Shown here: positions 46,686 through 57,137 of the stretch, piece by piece
Numbering within the stretch: the first letter of the stretch is position 1
How the letters are laid out: each line of letters starts with the position of its first letter
From: Ophiobolus disseminans
Taxonomy: Eukaryota > Ascomycota > Dothideomycetes > Pleosporales > Phaeosphaeriaceae
Direction of reading: 5' to 3'
Assembly (NCBI GenBank): GCA_010093685.1
Contig: MU006236.1
Location: 62,001 to 126,000 of the forward strand
DNA: 64,000 nt
The notes under the pieces: model-generated
Seen by the model: only the letters and a program-made list of their open reading frames with translations
The model's database searches: none
What the model was told of the DNA's origin: nothing
Made by a program: the position numbers and the translations under genes

Positions 46686-47963
46686 ATGTCGCCAACTCCT
46701 CATGTCGTACTTCTCGGAACCTGCGACACCAAGCTAGATGAGCTTCTCTTCGTACGCTCCGAGATTGTGCGCAACACAACAACCGTAACATTCATTGATG
46801 TGGGCCGAAAGCTGATAGACCATGGAACTATCACCATCAGCCAAGAACGGCTGCTTAAAGAGTATGGAGAGGGACAAAATGTTAGCGAGCTGCCTCGTGG
46901 CGATGTGATCAAGACGATGGCGGCATGCGCAACAAAGGCTGTCAAGAAGCTTTATACAGAGGGAGAGATACACGCAATTATTTCAGCTGGAGGATCTGGA
47001 GGCACGTCTCTAGCTGCCCAGGTCATGCGAGATGCATTGCCAATTGGGTTCCCGAAATTAATCGTATCGACTGTCGCCAGCGGCGACACGAACACGATTG
47101 TGGGAGAGACGGATATCACGCTGATGAGCTCAGTTGTTGACGTTGCTGGTCTCAACCAGATCCTGCGACAAGTGCTCAGTAACGCTGGCTTTGCGATCGC
47201 TGCGATGGCGCGTGCGCAAGCATCAAGACGTGACGATGCTTCCTACAAGGAAGGCAAGAAGAAGCGCGTGGGTATAACAATGTTCGGCGTGACGACGCCG
47301 GCTGTAGATGCCATCCGAAAGCACCTCGAATCCAAATACGACATCGAAACGTACGTATTTCATGCGACTGGCCATGGCGGTAAAGCAATGGAACGGCTCG
47401 TTCGTGAAGGCGGGCTCGACGCAGTAATCGACTTGACAACCACTGAAATTTGCGACCACCACACCGGAGGTGTCATGAGCGCCGGTCCTCACCGGCTCGA
47501 AGCGGCCTCAGAGGCTGGCATACCGAGTATCGTCTCAGTAGGCGCAACCGATATGACGAATTTTGGGCCAATGCAGACCGTGCCAGAGCGCTACAAGGAT
47601 CGCAAACTGTACGAGCACAATCCAGTGGTGACATTAATGAGGACATCCAAAGATGAAGCACGGAAAGTCGGTACATTCATTGTTGAGAAGCTAAGGAAGT
47701 ACTCGAAAGATCCTAAGGCAGTCCAAGTGTGGCTACCCACCGGCGGCATCAGCATGATTGCGGTTCCTGATGGGCCCTTCGCAGATTCAGAGGCTGACAA
47801 GATCCTCTTTCAAACGATTAAAGATGGATTAGCAGGCAGCGGCATCGACGTAATTGAAGACAAGCGCGCTATCAACGATCAGAGTTTTGCTCACGACGTT
47901 GCTGAAGCTCTTGTGTCGAAGATGGGCATTATCGAAAAGCAGTCCAATGTTGCGCAGGGGTGA
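46686..47963 (+). CDS. UPF0261 / Tm-1-like N-terminal (ATP-binding) domain protein
   Basis: Single exon, 425 aa. Starts MSPTPHVVLLGTCDTKLDEL, followed by VTFIDVGRKL, IISAGGSGGTSLAAQVMRD, LIVSTVASGDTNTIVGETDI, GITMFGVTTPAVDAI, YVFHATGHGGKAMERLV and DLTTTEICDHHTGGVMSAGPHRLEA. This is the complete UPF0261 domain, which in the plant Tm-1 structure is a two-lobed nucleotide-binding fold. The bacterial and fungal role is unknown. In plants both halves are one protein; here they are two genes transcribed away from each other. The shared opening MSP(P/T)… in both proteins may be chance. Confidence 0.92.
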   Translation: MSPTPHVVLLGTCDTKLDELLFVRSEIVRNTTTVTFIDVGRKLIDHGTITISQERLLKEYGEGQNVSELPRGDVIKTMAACATKAVKKLYTEGEIHAIISAGGSGGTSLAAQVMRDALPIGFPKLIVSTVASGDTNTIVGETDITLMSSVVDVAGLNQILRQVLSNAGFAIAAMARAQASRRDDASYKEGKKKRVGITMFGVTTPAVDAIRKHLESKYDIETYVFHATGHGGKAMERLVREGGLDAVIDLTTTEICDHHTGGVMSAGPHRLEAASEAGIPSIVSVGATDMTNFGPMQTVPERYKDRKLYEHNPVVTLMRTSKDEARKVGTFIVEKLRKYSKDPKAVQVWLPTGGISMIAVPDGPFADSEADKILFQTIKDGLAGSGIDVIEDKRAINDQSFAHDVAEALVSKMGIIEKQSNVAQG

Positions 47964-48220
47964 AACTCGATGAACGACCCGCGCCACCTCCTTGGTGCCT
48001 ACTCGAGATTAGAAGCCCCACTTTCGGGTAAGGCGTCCTGCAAGTGATCCAACGGCTAGGGTCTGATTGGCCGGGGTGGGGCGGGGACAGGGTTTCGACC
48101 ATGATTAGGCAGATCCTTCGAGACAACATCAAAAAGAGCCGGCGCCCAGTACCGGGAGCCACCTCTTAAGTATTGCTGCCGTCGCATTTCTTCCCCGTCA
48201 CTCGTTCAAAGGCTTTGAAG

Positions 48221-49690
48221 ATGTTCGCACGTGTTGGAGTGCTGTCACTCGTTCTTTCTTTCTTCGCTCATCAGGGTAGCTGTTCCATTGATTTGGACAC
48301 CAATAGCCCAGGTAATTCACCGATACTCATGCTTGAGTGCGAGTCCTAATTTGAACCTAGATGCTTTGAAGTCCACGGCAAAAAAGCTTGCAGGTGGCAT
48401 CATCTCATTCTACAATGACTCCTTGAAGGATTTCGGCGCTCCTGGTCTCTTCCCCGATCCTTATTATTTCTGGGAAGCCGGCACTGTCTGGAATGCGCTC
48501 GTCGGATACTCTCACTTGACCGGCGACTCACAATACGACACGCTTGTTTCTCAAGCTCTTCAATTCCAACTTGGTGACTACAATGCCTACATGCCTGTGA
48601 ATCAAACGAAGTCGCTTGGCAACGATGATCAGAGTTGTTGGGGTCTCGCAGCAATGTCCGCTGCGGAGGTGGGCTTCTCGAAGCCAGGGAATGCTTCATG
48701 GGTCGACTATGCGACAAATGTCTGGAACACACAGGCATTGCGCTTGGATATGGAGGAAAAGAGCGGGGTCTGTGGAGGTGGTCTGAGGTGGCAAATCTTT
48801 TCATTCAACAAAGGATACGACTACAAGGACAGTTATTCGAACGGAAACTTCTTCCTGCTCTCTGCCCGCCTGGCAAAGTTCACCGGAAACGCGACTTACT
48901 CACAGTATGCCGACAAGGTCTTCAAGTGGGCGCGCGACGTCGAACTCGTTGGCGACAATTTTCATGTGTACGCCGGAACGCAAACAACGTCAAAGTGTTC
49001 AAACATCAATCGCATGCAGTTCACGGCGACTCAGGGACTTTACACAGAGGGTGCCGCCCTGATGTACAATATAGTTAGTCATGACTACTTCGCTACAATC
49101 TGGTACCACGCTAACAGCTGCAGACCGGTGCACAGAACTGGACCGAAGCCGTCAACGGCCTCGTCAATGCCTCCACTACTTTTCTGTCGTCCAAGACTAG
49201 TTACATCGTCGTCGAAAAAGCCTGCGAGAACATCGAAAAATGCGACACCGACATGCGCGCCTACAAGGGTGTCTTCGCACGCTCCATAGCGCGCGCAGCA
49301 GTTGCGGCACCCATCGTCTCCGACACGATTCAAAAGATTCTCTCAAGGTCCGCCGCAGCGGCTGCAAGCGCCTGCACCGCCACCACCCAAATGGAGTGTA
49401 GTTTCGCCTGGGCAAATGCGACCGTGACCGGAGATTCCGCCACTGCGAAGGACGGAAACTTGGGAGAGATTTTCAACGCTTTGGAGATGGTGCAGGGCTT
49501 ACTTTATCCGTCTGCAAAGGCGCTGAATACAGTGAACGGAACTGTATCTGGAAAAGGAAATGGCAACGAGACCGGAAATGGCGGGAAAATAGAGGGATAC
49601 GTGGAGAAGGGCGCAGGTGCGATGGCTGCGATTCCTGTGAGCATGATGGTGGCCCTGGTTGGAGTGGCTACAGTTGTGATAAGCCTCTAG
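48221..49690 (+). CDS. GH76 alpha-1,6-mannanase-like protein with GPI-type end (Dcw1/Dfg5 family)
   Basis: Model join(48221..48311,48361..49073,49124..49690), 456 aa. Signal peptide MFARVGVLSLVLSFFAHQG. The GH76 fold is recognisable from FWEAGTVWNALVGY, the catalytic Asp pair in GNDDQSCWGLAAM (about residues 119-120), GGGLRWQIFSFNKGYDYK and YTEGAALMYNITGAQNWTEAV. The C-terminus has a glycine/asparagine-rich spacer and a hydrophobic end (VSMMVALVGVATVVISL), as in GPI-anchored proteins. Yeast Dcw1/Dfg5 transfer GPI-proteins into the cell wall; the same role is inferred. The spacer 47964-48220 holds only its promoter. Confidence 0.92.
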
Positions 49691-50491
49691 GCTGTCATGC
49701 CACGGAACACATAATGGTAGTGGATAATGAAACTATCTTGTCCATGCGCCATCGAAATCAATACAGTACTTTCTGTTGTCGGTATGACGTGCGACGGCGG
49801 GGAATTTGATATTTCACCCATGTTTCTCAATCTGGTGAAGGATTGTTGGTGAGAAACTTCATGGCACGACTGCCAAGGATGGTCTCTTAGTATTTCTCCT
49901 TGAATTTCTCTCTCTTTCGTATACACTCTCGACGTTACCTCGTCACCACAACAACCGCAACACTCACCTTCAAGTACTTGCTCTCCCTTGCATCCATTGA
50001 GCTTTAAGTCAACTGTGCTTCGTCGGCAACACATTCAGTCTCAAACATCAACTCTTGAGATCCACCTTGAACCATGGCATCCACTATCGCAACGCCATCA
50101 ACCATCGAATCGTCTCTTTTCTACGACCATGAAGGTGATACTCAGGTGAAATGGAACCGTTCACCGGCAAAACACTATCACACATTATTCACGAAAGAAG
50201 TTTGGGGTTACAACGTGATTTCTTTTGCCTTCAAGTCAGATCTTTGCCCTCGCCAATACTTATTCCTTCTTCTCACTGCCAATCATTTCTATCAACGCCC
50301 AATACATCAACGATCAACCTTTTCACTGCGACAGCAGAATTCACCTCAGCCTAATCGTCAGGCGCAACACCCGGCTCCATCTCTTTGTGACCGAAGTCAG
50401 CTATCGCCGCGATTCAATCAGCTCAAAGCGCATCAACAACCGCTCACCCAATTCCGAGAGAAGGAGGATACTATCAGCGACACCAGAATGA
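49691..50491. other. Region upstream of the broken LPGE-type gene
   Basis: A frame from an ATG at 50074 (MASTIATPSTIESS) may be the original N-terminus of the next gene, but it is in another frame from the LPGE motif; a TTTTTTT run at 50500-50506 lies at the junction. Otherwise nothing supported. Confidence 0.35.
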
Positions 50492-51271
50492 CTCCTTCCT
50501 TTTTTTCGCCTACCTGGTGAACTGCGAAATCGTATTTACGAACTCGCCTTTGCAGAAGACCGCCCACTAGTCTATCATGCGGGACCGGACGGCGTTGCAC
50601 GGCTATACATCTACGAGAAGCAAAAATTGGAGTCCAACATCTTCTCCGCAGAAATAGAAGCGAATAAGTTGCGCAATGTTAACCTATAGCTATTTTTCGA
50701 GACGCGAGAACTAGGCATACGATACAACGATCTGATGTTCAATAACTTCCAAGACGCAGCGGCGTTCTTGGACAACTACAAAGGGGACACTCGCTATATC
50801 CGCAACATACATATTCGTTAAGACGGTCCCTCAGGCACTGAAACCTCGACTTGGCGGGGCGCTAATGCCAGCCGAGTGTCTTCTTTCCTGAGGCTGCATC
50901 CAAACGTCATCGCACATCTAATCCTCCAGGACTTTGAACCGCGCGATCATTTTTCCATGCTCCGGGTGCTCCTCAACGAAATGCACTTTGAGCACTCTCA
51001 TGCTTTGGCTGATGAGTTGTTCGTAGACGAATTTCGCGTGGTATCTTCAAAACCTACCAATCTGGAAATACCGATCTTCGACACAGCTAGTGCAATTTTC
51101 CCTCCAAACTTGCGGTTTGTGTTGAAGGACGTTTCTCTCGAGGAGAAGATCTTGAGAGAAAACATCATCAAGCATTTAGGCCCAGCAAGAGCAGCAACAG
51201 GCTTTATATTACGAGACGGTGTCGATGGTTGGGTTAAATTGGTGGGCCGGGTCGCGGAGGAAGGTGTGTGA
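50492..51271 (+). pseudogene. LPGE(I/L)RN-family gene with two in-frame stops
   Basis: The frame opens FFRLPGELRNRIYELAF, continues AEDRPLVYHAGPDGVARLY, is cut by TAG at 50687-50689, and resumes LFFETRELGIRYNDLMFNNF. It is cut again by TAA at 50819-50821, then resumes with SFLRLHPNVIAHLIL and PPNLRFVLKDVSLEEKIL to a proper end at 51271. The intact relative at 54181-55053 reads NQLQYVCHELRAETRGLGIRY at the first break, so the TAG sits close to a conserved glutamine position. The N-terminus is also out of frame. A pseudogene is the simplest reading. Confidence 0.6.
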
Positions 51272-51680
51272 GCTACAATGATCGTGGTGGGGCGCGAGGT
51301 GAAAGTGAAGACGAAGTAGCGTTACCGCGCGCCGCTTAGTATAGGCGCACGACAATAGAAACCCGAATGACGCCTTGATCCATTTTTTTTATAGCTCTCA
51401 CAATAGTGTATGCAAACGCTCCAGACCCATGCTATTGTAAAGCGCTCGCGCAATAGCGCACTGACGCCTGTCGTGACGACCGCGCGCAGCAGTAGAGGCT
51501 ATTGTACGGCCGCACTATAGGACTCGCAGCTCTCGGTAGGAATATATAAACCGCCTCCCCACCGCCGAGCCTCCTTCCCTCTTCTTCAGAACTCTCAGCT
51601 TTTAGCACATCGGTTAAAAGTTGAGCAGCATACCATTCCCATCCAAACCCACCACGACATCCTTCACCAACACCACCATC

Positions 51681-52477
51681 ATGATGCCTTCCATCTCCCT
51701 CAATGCGCTGGTCGCACTGGTCTTCATCATCTTCGACGCTGGCGTCCCTTCTTCTCGGTCACCACTTGTGCGCTGGTCGCACTCACCATCCTCTGTCTCG
51801 GCGCCGTCGCCTTCCTCATCTACCAAGACGGCTACATCAAGGAGCTTGGCGCACTCCTGGCTCACGCCAACCGACCATCGACTTTCGGCGAACTCGCCAA
51901 CAACACCCTCGGAGATTATGAGGCACTCCGACGGGCCCATAAGACCTCCCAAGACACCCTCTGGCGCCTACAAGCCGACATCGCCAACGGCAAATTCACC
52001 AACCCGAAGCCTATTTCCGAGCGCAGGGCACGAGGAAGCGCGATTGAGCAATGCTCTCGCGTGGAGTGCATCCAGGCTGCCTCGGACGGTAAGGATAGTC
52101 TCCGCTCAGTCATTGCCTCCCACAATAACGCCCGCAACCACATCGTCACCCTGGAGCGCACTATCGACTCCACCAACGACGAGCTTCAACACACCAACAG
52201 TGAACAGGCGACCACCATCTGGCGACTCGCCCAGGACAACGCCAAGTTCAACCACGTCAAGGAAGCGATCCATCGTCTGAAGGCTGCTGGTGGCCTGATG
52301 ATGGTGGTGATGGTCCTTTTCGTCGGTCTCCTGTCGATGCAGTTCGGTGTCGACCTCGCGGAACTTGGGATTGATCACCTCAAGTTCCAAACCTACTACT
52401 CCGTGACGGAGTCGTACGTCCAGGGCCTGATCAGCCCGCTTGTTGCGTCTGGAGGCTTTCGCCTCACTGGCATCTAG
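51681..52477 (+). pseudogene. Coiled-coil membrane protein gene with a 65-bp-spaced internal duplication
   Basis: The ATG at 51681 gives MMPSISLNALVALVF; the main frame, two bases off, has a membrane segment (CALVALTILCLGAVAFLIY), a long helical region (ANRPSTFGELANNTLGDYEAL, HNNARNHIVTLERTIDSTND), a second membrane segment (GGLMMVVMVLFVGLLSM) and ends at TAG 52475-52477. A 15-bp sequence occurs at both 51704-51718 and 51769-51783; skipping from one to the other joins the start to the main frame exactly. So the N-terminus was probably disrupted by a 65-bp insertion or duplication. Family unknown. Confidence 0.45.
51704..51783. repeat. 15-bp direct repeat, 65-bp period
   Basis: TGCGCTGGTCGCACT at 51704-51718 and 51769-51783. 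The 65-bp offset is not a multiple of three and accounts for the frame change in the gene around it. Confidence 0.85.
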
Positions 52478-52935
52478 TACCCTCTGTCTGGTCTTCGCGT
52501 CGTGGGTGCTCGCATCGTCGACCCCTGGTGCACCTTCAACGCACCGGCTCCCGCACCTCCCACCACCTTCGTCGCTCCGCCGGCCCCTCGCTCCAACTTC
52601 TTCTCTGCGCCGGCCGCTCTCACCTTCGCTCCGCTGGCCGCGCGTCCGCCTTCTTCGCCCCCTCGGTCGCTCGCCCGGTTACTCGCTAGGCTCCCTCCTT
52701 CTCGTTTGACTTCGCTGCAGCTGCTTCGGTGGCTCACACCACCACCTTCCCCGCCACCAAGACCTCCGCCCCGGCTCCCACCACCACCACCGCTCTTCCA
52801 CCGCCTCCGCCAGCTGCTGCTCCTCCGGCTGTGGCGGTCCCTGTCGCTGCGCCTCTCCCGGCACAGAACCAGGCGACGACGGCGACCTTCACGACAGGAA
52901 AGGCGCCTGGATCTTTCGGGATCAGGAATTCCTGA
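52478..52935 (+). other. Pro/Ala/Thr-rich coding-like sequence after an in-frame stop
   Basis: The frame of the preceding gene resumes after its TAG as YPLSGLRVVGARIVDPW and APAPAPPTTFVAPPAP. Further on, another frame carries HTTTFPATKTSAPAPTTTTA up to 52935 (GSFGIRNS). Motifs of the type FxAPxA recur in both. It may be the decayed C-terminal half of the preceding gene; low complexity makes this weak. Confidence 0.3.
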
Positions 52936-53108
52936 GCTGCAGGCATTGGTCTTGGCGGATGGAGATGAGATGTTCAGCGATTGCGATTTTTATATTTTTG
53001 TACTACTTGATAGACTTTTACCATTGTGCCTGCTGGTCAGGCCTTTGAATGCAGTTAGTTACCTTCCCCATGATGACTCTTCAATTTGTGACTCTGCCCT
53101 TGACGCCA

Positions 53109-53911
53109 CTAAATACCTTGCTCACAGACTTCCTTCATGATCTGGACGAATGTGTCCACGCCTCCTCGTACAGAACAGTGAATATGCATAGCGTACATGA
53201 AATCATTGGCGATGGTGTCTCGAAGCAGTGCCTCGTCAAAGTCATACTTCAGACAGAAACGGAGGTTCTCTGGATAAAGGCTGGCTCCTGCAGTAGTCGT
53301 GAGATCTGGATGACTCAAGAATCGATTGCGAGTCGCGGGATTATTGAAGAATCGATGAGCGAGATCTGATTGACCTCTCGCGAAAACCGCAAAGCACATT
53401 ATGCCGAAGCTAAGTCCGAATTTATTAAGTTCCAGTTTTGGGTTGTGAGCTCGCACTGTGATATGAGGATGGTCAACGCAGAATTCGCGGACTTCTTGGA
53501 GCCCAGGCGCGGAATAACCGGCGACGCTGCCAGCTGTGGAACCGTTGATAACATGGACGATTTTGAGGTCCGTGATCTTTGAAGGAGGGAGGTCGCGAAA
53601 GAACGCGGCGGCCTTTACGTAGTCTTCGACATACACTTCATTATTCGCAGGCCATGTGCTCGTGTTTCGTTGCGAAGATCGTGACAAATATACTGGAGCT
53701 GATGAGCTTCGCGATCGTTGGAGACATGCGATGTTGTGTTATTCGTACGGTCGTAGAGACGCCCGACGTTGTTGTTGTCGTTCCGACGATAACACAAGCC
53801 AGCCGGGTTGGAGAGAACGAAGCCGTAAATCATATTTCGGATTTCGCCGGGCAATTTGAAAAATTGACCTTGTTCATGCGCTTGCGGTGTGCTGGTTGAG
53901 GAATTTGACAT
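53109..53911 (-). pseudogene. LPGE(I/L)RN-family gene with a 1-base frameshift
   Basis: From the ATG at 53911: GQFFKLPGEIRNMIYGFVL, HQLQYICHDLRNETRAHGLRI, after which the frame ends within 8 codons. The expected continuation NNEVYVEDYVKAAAFFRDLP starts at once in the next frame (about position 53640) and runs to 53109, with PENLRFCLKYDFDEALLRD near the end. The intact relative at 54181 shows GLGIRYNDLSFEYLKDVLAF across this point, so one base appears lost in an ATAAT run. No intron fits. Apart from that the gene looks complete (about 265 codons). Confidence 0.65.
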
Positions 53912-54180
53912 TATGGATGGGTATAGAGAGTTGTGTGTTGGGTGGGCTGAATATGAGGAGTGTAGAGCCTCTAAATGCTTTGAGGAGAGGAAAACTGGTC
54001 TGACAATGAAGCTTCACAGCGTGAAATCACCTGTCAAAATGCGGCGTATTCTTTAACGCTCCATCATGCTTGAGAGGCCCTTCTTGTCGGTGATGTTGGG
54101 TGTCAATAACAAACGAGATGAAATCCGCATACGATGCGGCGATCTTAGGCTTGCAACCGGATCTTGCCCACGATGCTGTC

Positions 54181-55053
54181 CTAAATACCATGCATGTATA
54201 TCTTCTCGGCCTCCGTAGCCCAGCGCCCGACCCCTCCGTCGACAGCGTGGTTGAAGAAGTTGTTGATCATTGGGTGGCCGACGCATGTGTTCCTGAACAA
54301 TGTGCTGTCAAATGTGTCGTCCTCGGGATACATCTTGAAGTTGGCTGGTAGTGCCTCCTCCATCTGTCCAACCTTTCTCGACGTTATGGTACGCACCATG
54401 TCCTGGACCGATGGACTTGTAAAGAAGTCTTCGATTCTGCTCGATGACTTCCGGAACTGCATCTGTACAAGAATGGCGTAGGGAACGAACATCGGATCAC
54501 TTTGTCTCCAACCAATGACAGGATTGCATATAGTAAGCGCTGGATGGGCGAGGCAGAAATTGAACAGCCGAGAATACCTCTCGTCAGGAGCACCAAGTAA
54601 ATTGACTTCCTCGCCCCCAACCGTGCTGTACATGCCCTTCTTCACATGCAAGATCCGAAGATGCTTGACTTCTGCTTGAGGGATGATTCGGATAAACGCG
54701 AGAACGTCTTTCAGATACTCAAACGATAGGTCGTTGTAGCGGATACCCAATCCTCGTGTCTCGGCACGTAGTTCGTGGCAGACATATTGAAGTTGGTTTG
54801 CAACGCGTCGAGTGCGTCTGTTCAGCGCCTTCCTCTCAGGTGTGGGTTTGCATGTATCGAGTTGTACTTTCGACGGCAACGTTGTGGCTGGCAGCATAGA
54901 CTCGAGCCGCCCAATGCCGGGTGGATCTAGGCGATAGCTGAGCCCCATAGGCTCAGAAAAAGTGTACGCAAAGATCAAGTTGCGCAACTCGCCGGGAAGG
55001 TCAAGGAAGGGACAAGCACAGTCGCGGCTGGTGGTATTGAGGCTTGTGGACAT
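54181..55053 (-). CDS. LPGE(I/L)RN-family protein, intact
   Basis: Single exon, 290 aa from the ATG at 55053 (MSTSLNTTSRD). Signature CPFLDLPGELRNLIFAYTF at about residues 15-33, then NQLQYVCHELRAETRGLGIRYNDL, VKHLRILHVKK, FNFCLAHPALTICNP and a C-terminal part with EALPANFKMYPEDDTFDSTLF. No signal peptide or membrane segment, so probably intracellular. The opening motif resembles an F-box, and such proteins form large lineage-specific families in Dothideomycetes without known function. It is the reference for the three broken relatives in this window. Confidence 0.75.
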   Translation of the reverse strand: MSTSLNTTSRDCACPFLDLPGELRNLIFAYTFSEPMGLSYRLDPPGIGRLESMLPATTLPSKVQLDTCKPTPERKALNRRTRRVANQLQYVCHELRAETRGLGIRYNDLSFEYLKDVLAFIRIIPQAEVKHLRILHVKKGMYSTVGGEEVNLLGAPDERYSRLFNFCLAHPALTICNPVIGWRQSDPMFVPYAILVQMQFRKSSSRIEDFFTSPSVQDMVRTITSRKVGQMEEALPANFKMYPEDDTFDSTLFRNTCVGHPMINNFFNHAVDGGVGRWATEAEKIYMHGI

Positions 55054-55743
55054 TGTGCCGGCCTGATTGACGTTGGCGCAATGATTTAATCTTTGTAGGC
55101 AACACCCGCGTGTTTGATGCAGATCGCGGACCACGAGGGCGACAGCAATCCGTGCGAGAGGTATATGCCTAGTACGGTAATATCGGTGGGTAATTCTCGT
55201 TCTAGTTGTGATGTAGTTGATGCAGGAGCAGAGTCAAATGCGCGATCCGGAGGGATAAAAAGGAACGGGGAAGTGCACGGACGTACAATCGCTCACGAAA
55301 GACCGAGTTATGCACCAGCAGATATTATTTGCACATTCGAGTGGAGCTCTCTAACATGAAGCGTGGTCACTTCGAATGTATAAACGTCAATGATTAAAGG
55401 CAAAAGGTTGGTAAAATGGTGTGAATGCCAGATTACCGACGGATGATTACGTCATGCGCTAACTGTCCGGCTAATTCCGTCCTACTCGCGCCGTGGCGTT
55501 GTGCATGCACGCGGTGACGCGCTTTCATCGCGTCGCGCATCCCACAACAACATCTTCGTTCTCTCCTTTGCTCGTTCCACGACATATTACCACAGGTACC
55601 AATTGCGCCAGTTGAGAACGGCCACAGCATGTCTTTCCGGCTCCGTGACGTCCTTCCCCGGAGCAGTGAGGCGGGTACTTCTCAAGTCATCTGCGACTCT
55701 GGTTCGACCCCAGAAATCTCACAGGATATTCCTAATGAGCTTT
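55054..55743. other. Intergenic region, no supported gene
   Basis: Short frames only. A T-arm-like hairpin at about 55693-55709 is discussed under rejected items. Confidence 0.5.
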
Positions 55744-57137
55744 CTACGTGCCTGGGTTTTCCTGTGGCTTGCTAGCGATCCGCTTCTCCTGCTCCTCCTT
55801 TGACAACGTCTCCCATTCAGCGACGTTTTTATCCTGAGGCAGATTAGCAATCACGATTTAGCAAGGTGGATTATGAGTAGACTCACCCATTCCGCGACAC
55901 AGTCCGGCTTCCAATTACATTTCTCAACTTCGCCATACATGGGATGGTTGTGTCGTGGATGTAACGTCGGCCAGCCTGAGGCATGATAGTGATGCTTAAC
56001 GAGCGCACCTCTCGAGTCGTGATTACCCGAGTCCGAGTGGCCCTGACCCGCGGCAAAGGCTTCGACGTTGAGGACCAAGACACCGCCTACGAGCCTCGAT
56101 TCTGCAAGATTGTGGAATGGATCCCAGGTGACAGCCTTGCCATGGTTTTGCGCTGTCATCTGCTCCAGCACAGCCCGCGTAAAGGCAGATGGCCCAGTAC
56201 CGCTAATGACTTCGTTGAAATCGAGCTTCAACTCCGAAATGGATACCCCTTTCTGGTGCGAGAGATCGTGCAGCCAGTCTTGAATATTCTCAATCAAGCG
56301 CATCATCACCGGCAATCGAGGCTTGGCTGCAAACGTCCATTGACAGAAGGACATGCACTTTGATCCGAGAACGGGGTGATTAGCGAATGCAGGCTCATCT
56401 ATCTCTACGCCTATTATCATATCGACATCTCCCTCGTTGTATCGTTCCGGAATGAATCGATGAACGGGACGCAAGGATTCTACGTCAATCTGTACGCACG
56501 TTAACCACAGTTTAGGCCACAAGTTATCTTTATACCCACATCCGCATATACACCACCTTCTGCATACATGACCAGATACCGGAGTAAGTCTGCCTTGATG
56601 ATAGTTATGTTCAGCTCACGATAGAGCTCGACAAAATCTGGCCGATTGAACCCATGGATTCCGTAATGCCTGGTCGTTGGTATACGCAGTCAGTCATTTT
56701 CTTTCTGTTGTCTTGTACATCAGCGATGCTTACCAGTCTAGATACTGCTGCGCATTGTCGTCGGTGAGGACCTCATAGCGGTATGTCGGGTTCTTGGCTG
56801 GCCATGTCCTTGCCGAATCCGAATCACGTTGCTCAAAACCCAGCGGACCAACCTTCCACGTCTGCCAGATTTTCCGAGGTATCAAGCTCGTGGAAGATTG
56901 TAATGGTTGTTGATACTTGAGCTCTCGTCTGTAATGATGCGCCGCTCGGATCGGGGTGGTAAAGAAATGGGTGTTTGCGAAGAACAAAAGGAGAAAGAGA
57001 ACAGCAAGGTATGCTGGCAACACTCTTCGGACTTGGCTGGTGAGCTTGCCCTGGAAATGTGTGGCAATTGGCGAGTGGGGAGGCATTCTGATGTCCAGAT
57101 GAAGCTTTGGTCGATGCGGCCTTGATCCACTGCGCAT
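55744..57137 (-). CDS. GT32 glycosyltransferase (Och1-like, type II membrane protein)
   Basis: Model complement(join(55744..55833,55887..56489,56540..56669,56734..57137)), 408 aa. A short basic cytosolic N-terminus is followed by a signal anchor (VLPAYLAVLFLLLFFANTHFF, about residues 39-59). SLIPRKIWQTWKVG opens the catalytic domain, KADLLRYLVMYAEGGVYADID carries the DxD metal/nucleotide-sugar site (residues 178-180, created across an intron), and RHNHPMYGEVEKCNWK lies near the end. Och1-type enzymes add mannose from GDP-mannose in the Golgi; other GT32 members make glycosylated lipids. It neighbours an acyltransferase and a GT8-like enzyme. Confidence 0.9.

Noticed and set aside
2506..52477. 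Reassignment of TAA/TAG to glutamine in this genome
   Set aside because: Nab2, GT32 and other intact genes end with TAG or TAA at the expected place, so the codons act as normal stops.
55690..55716. T-arm-like hairpin (TCTGG-TTCGACC-CCAGA) resembling a tRNA B box
   Set aside because: The 5' side lacks a matching acceptor stem, anticodon arm and A box at the right distance.
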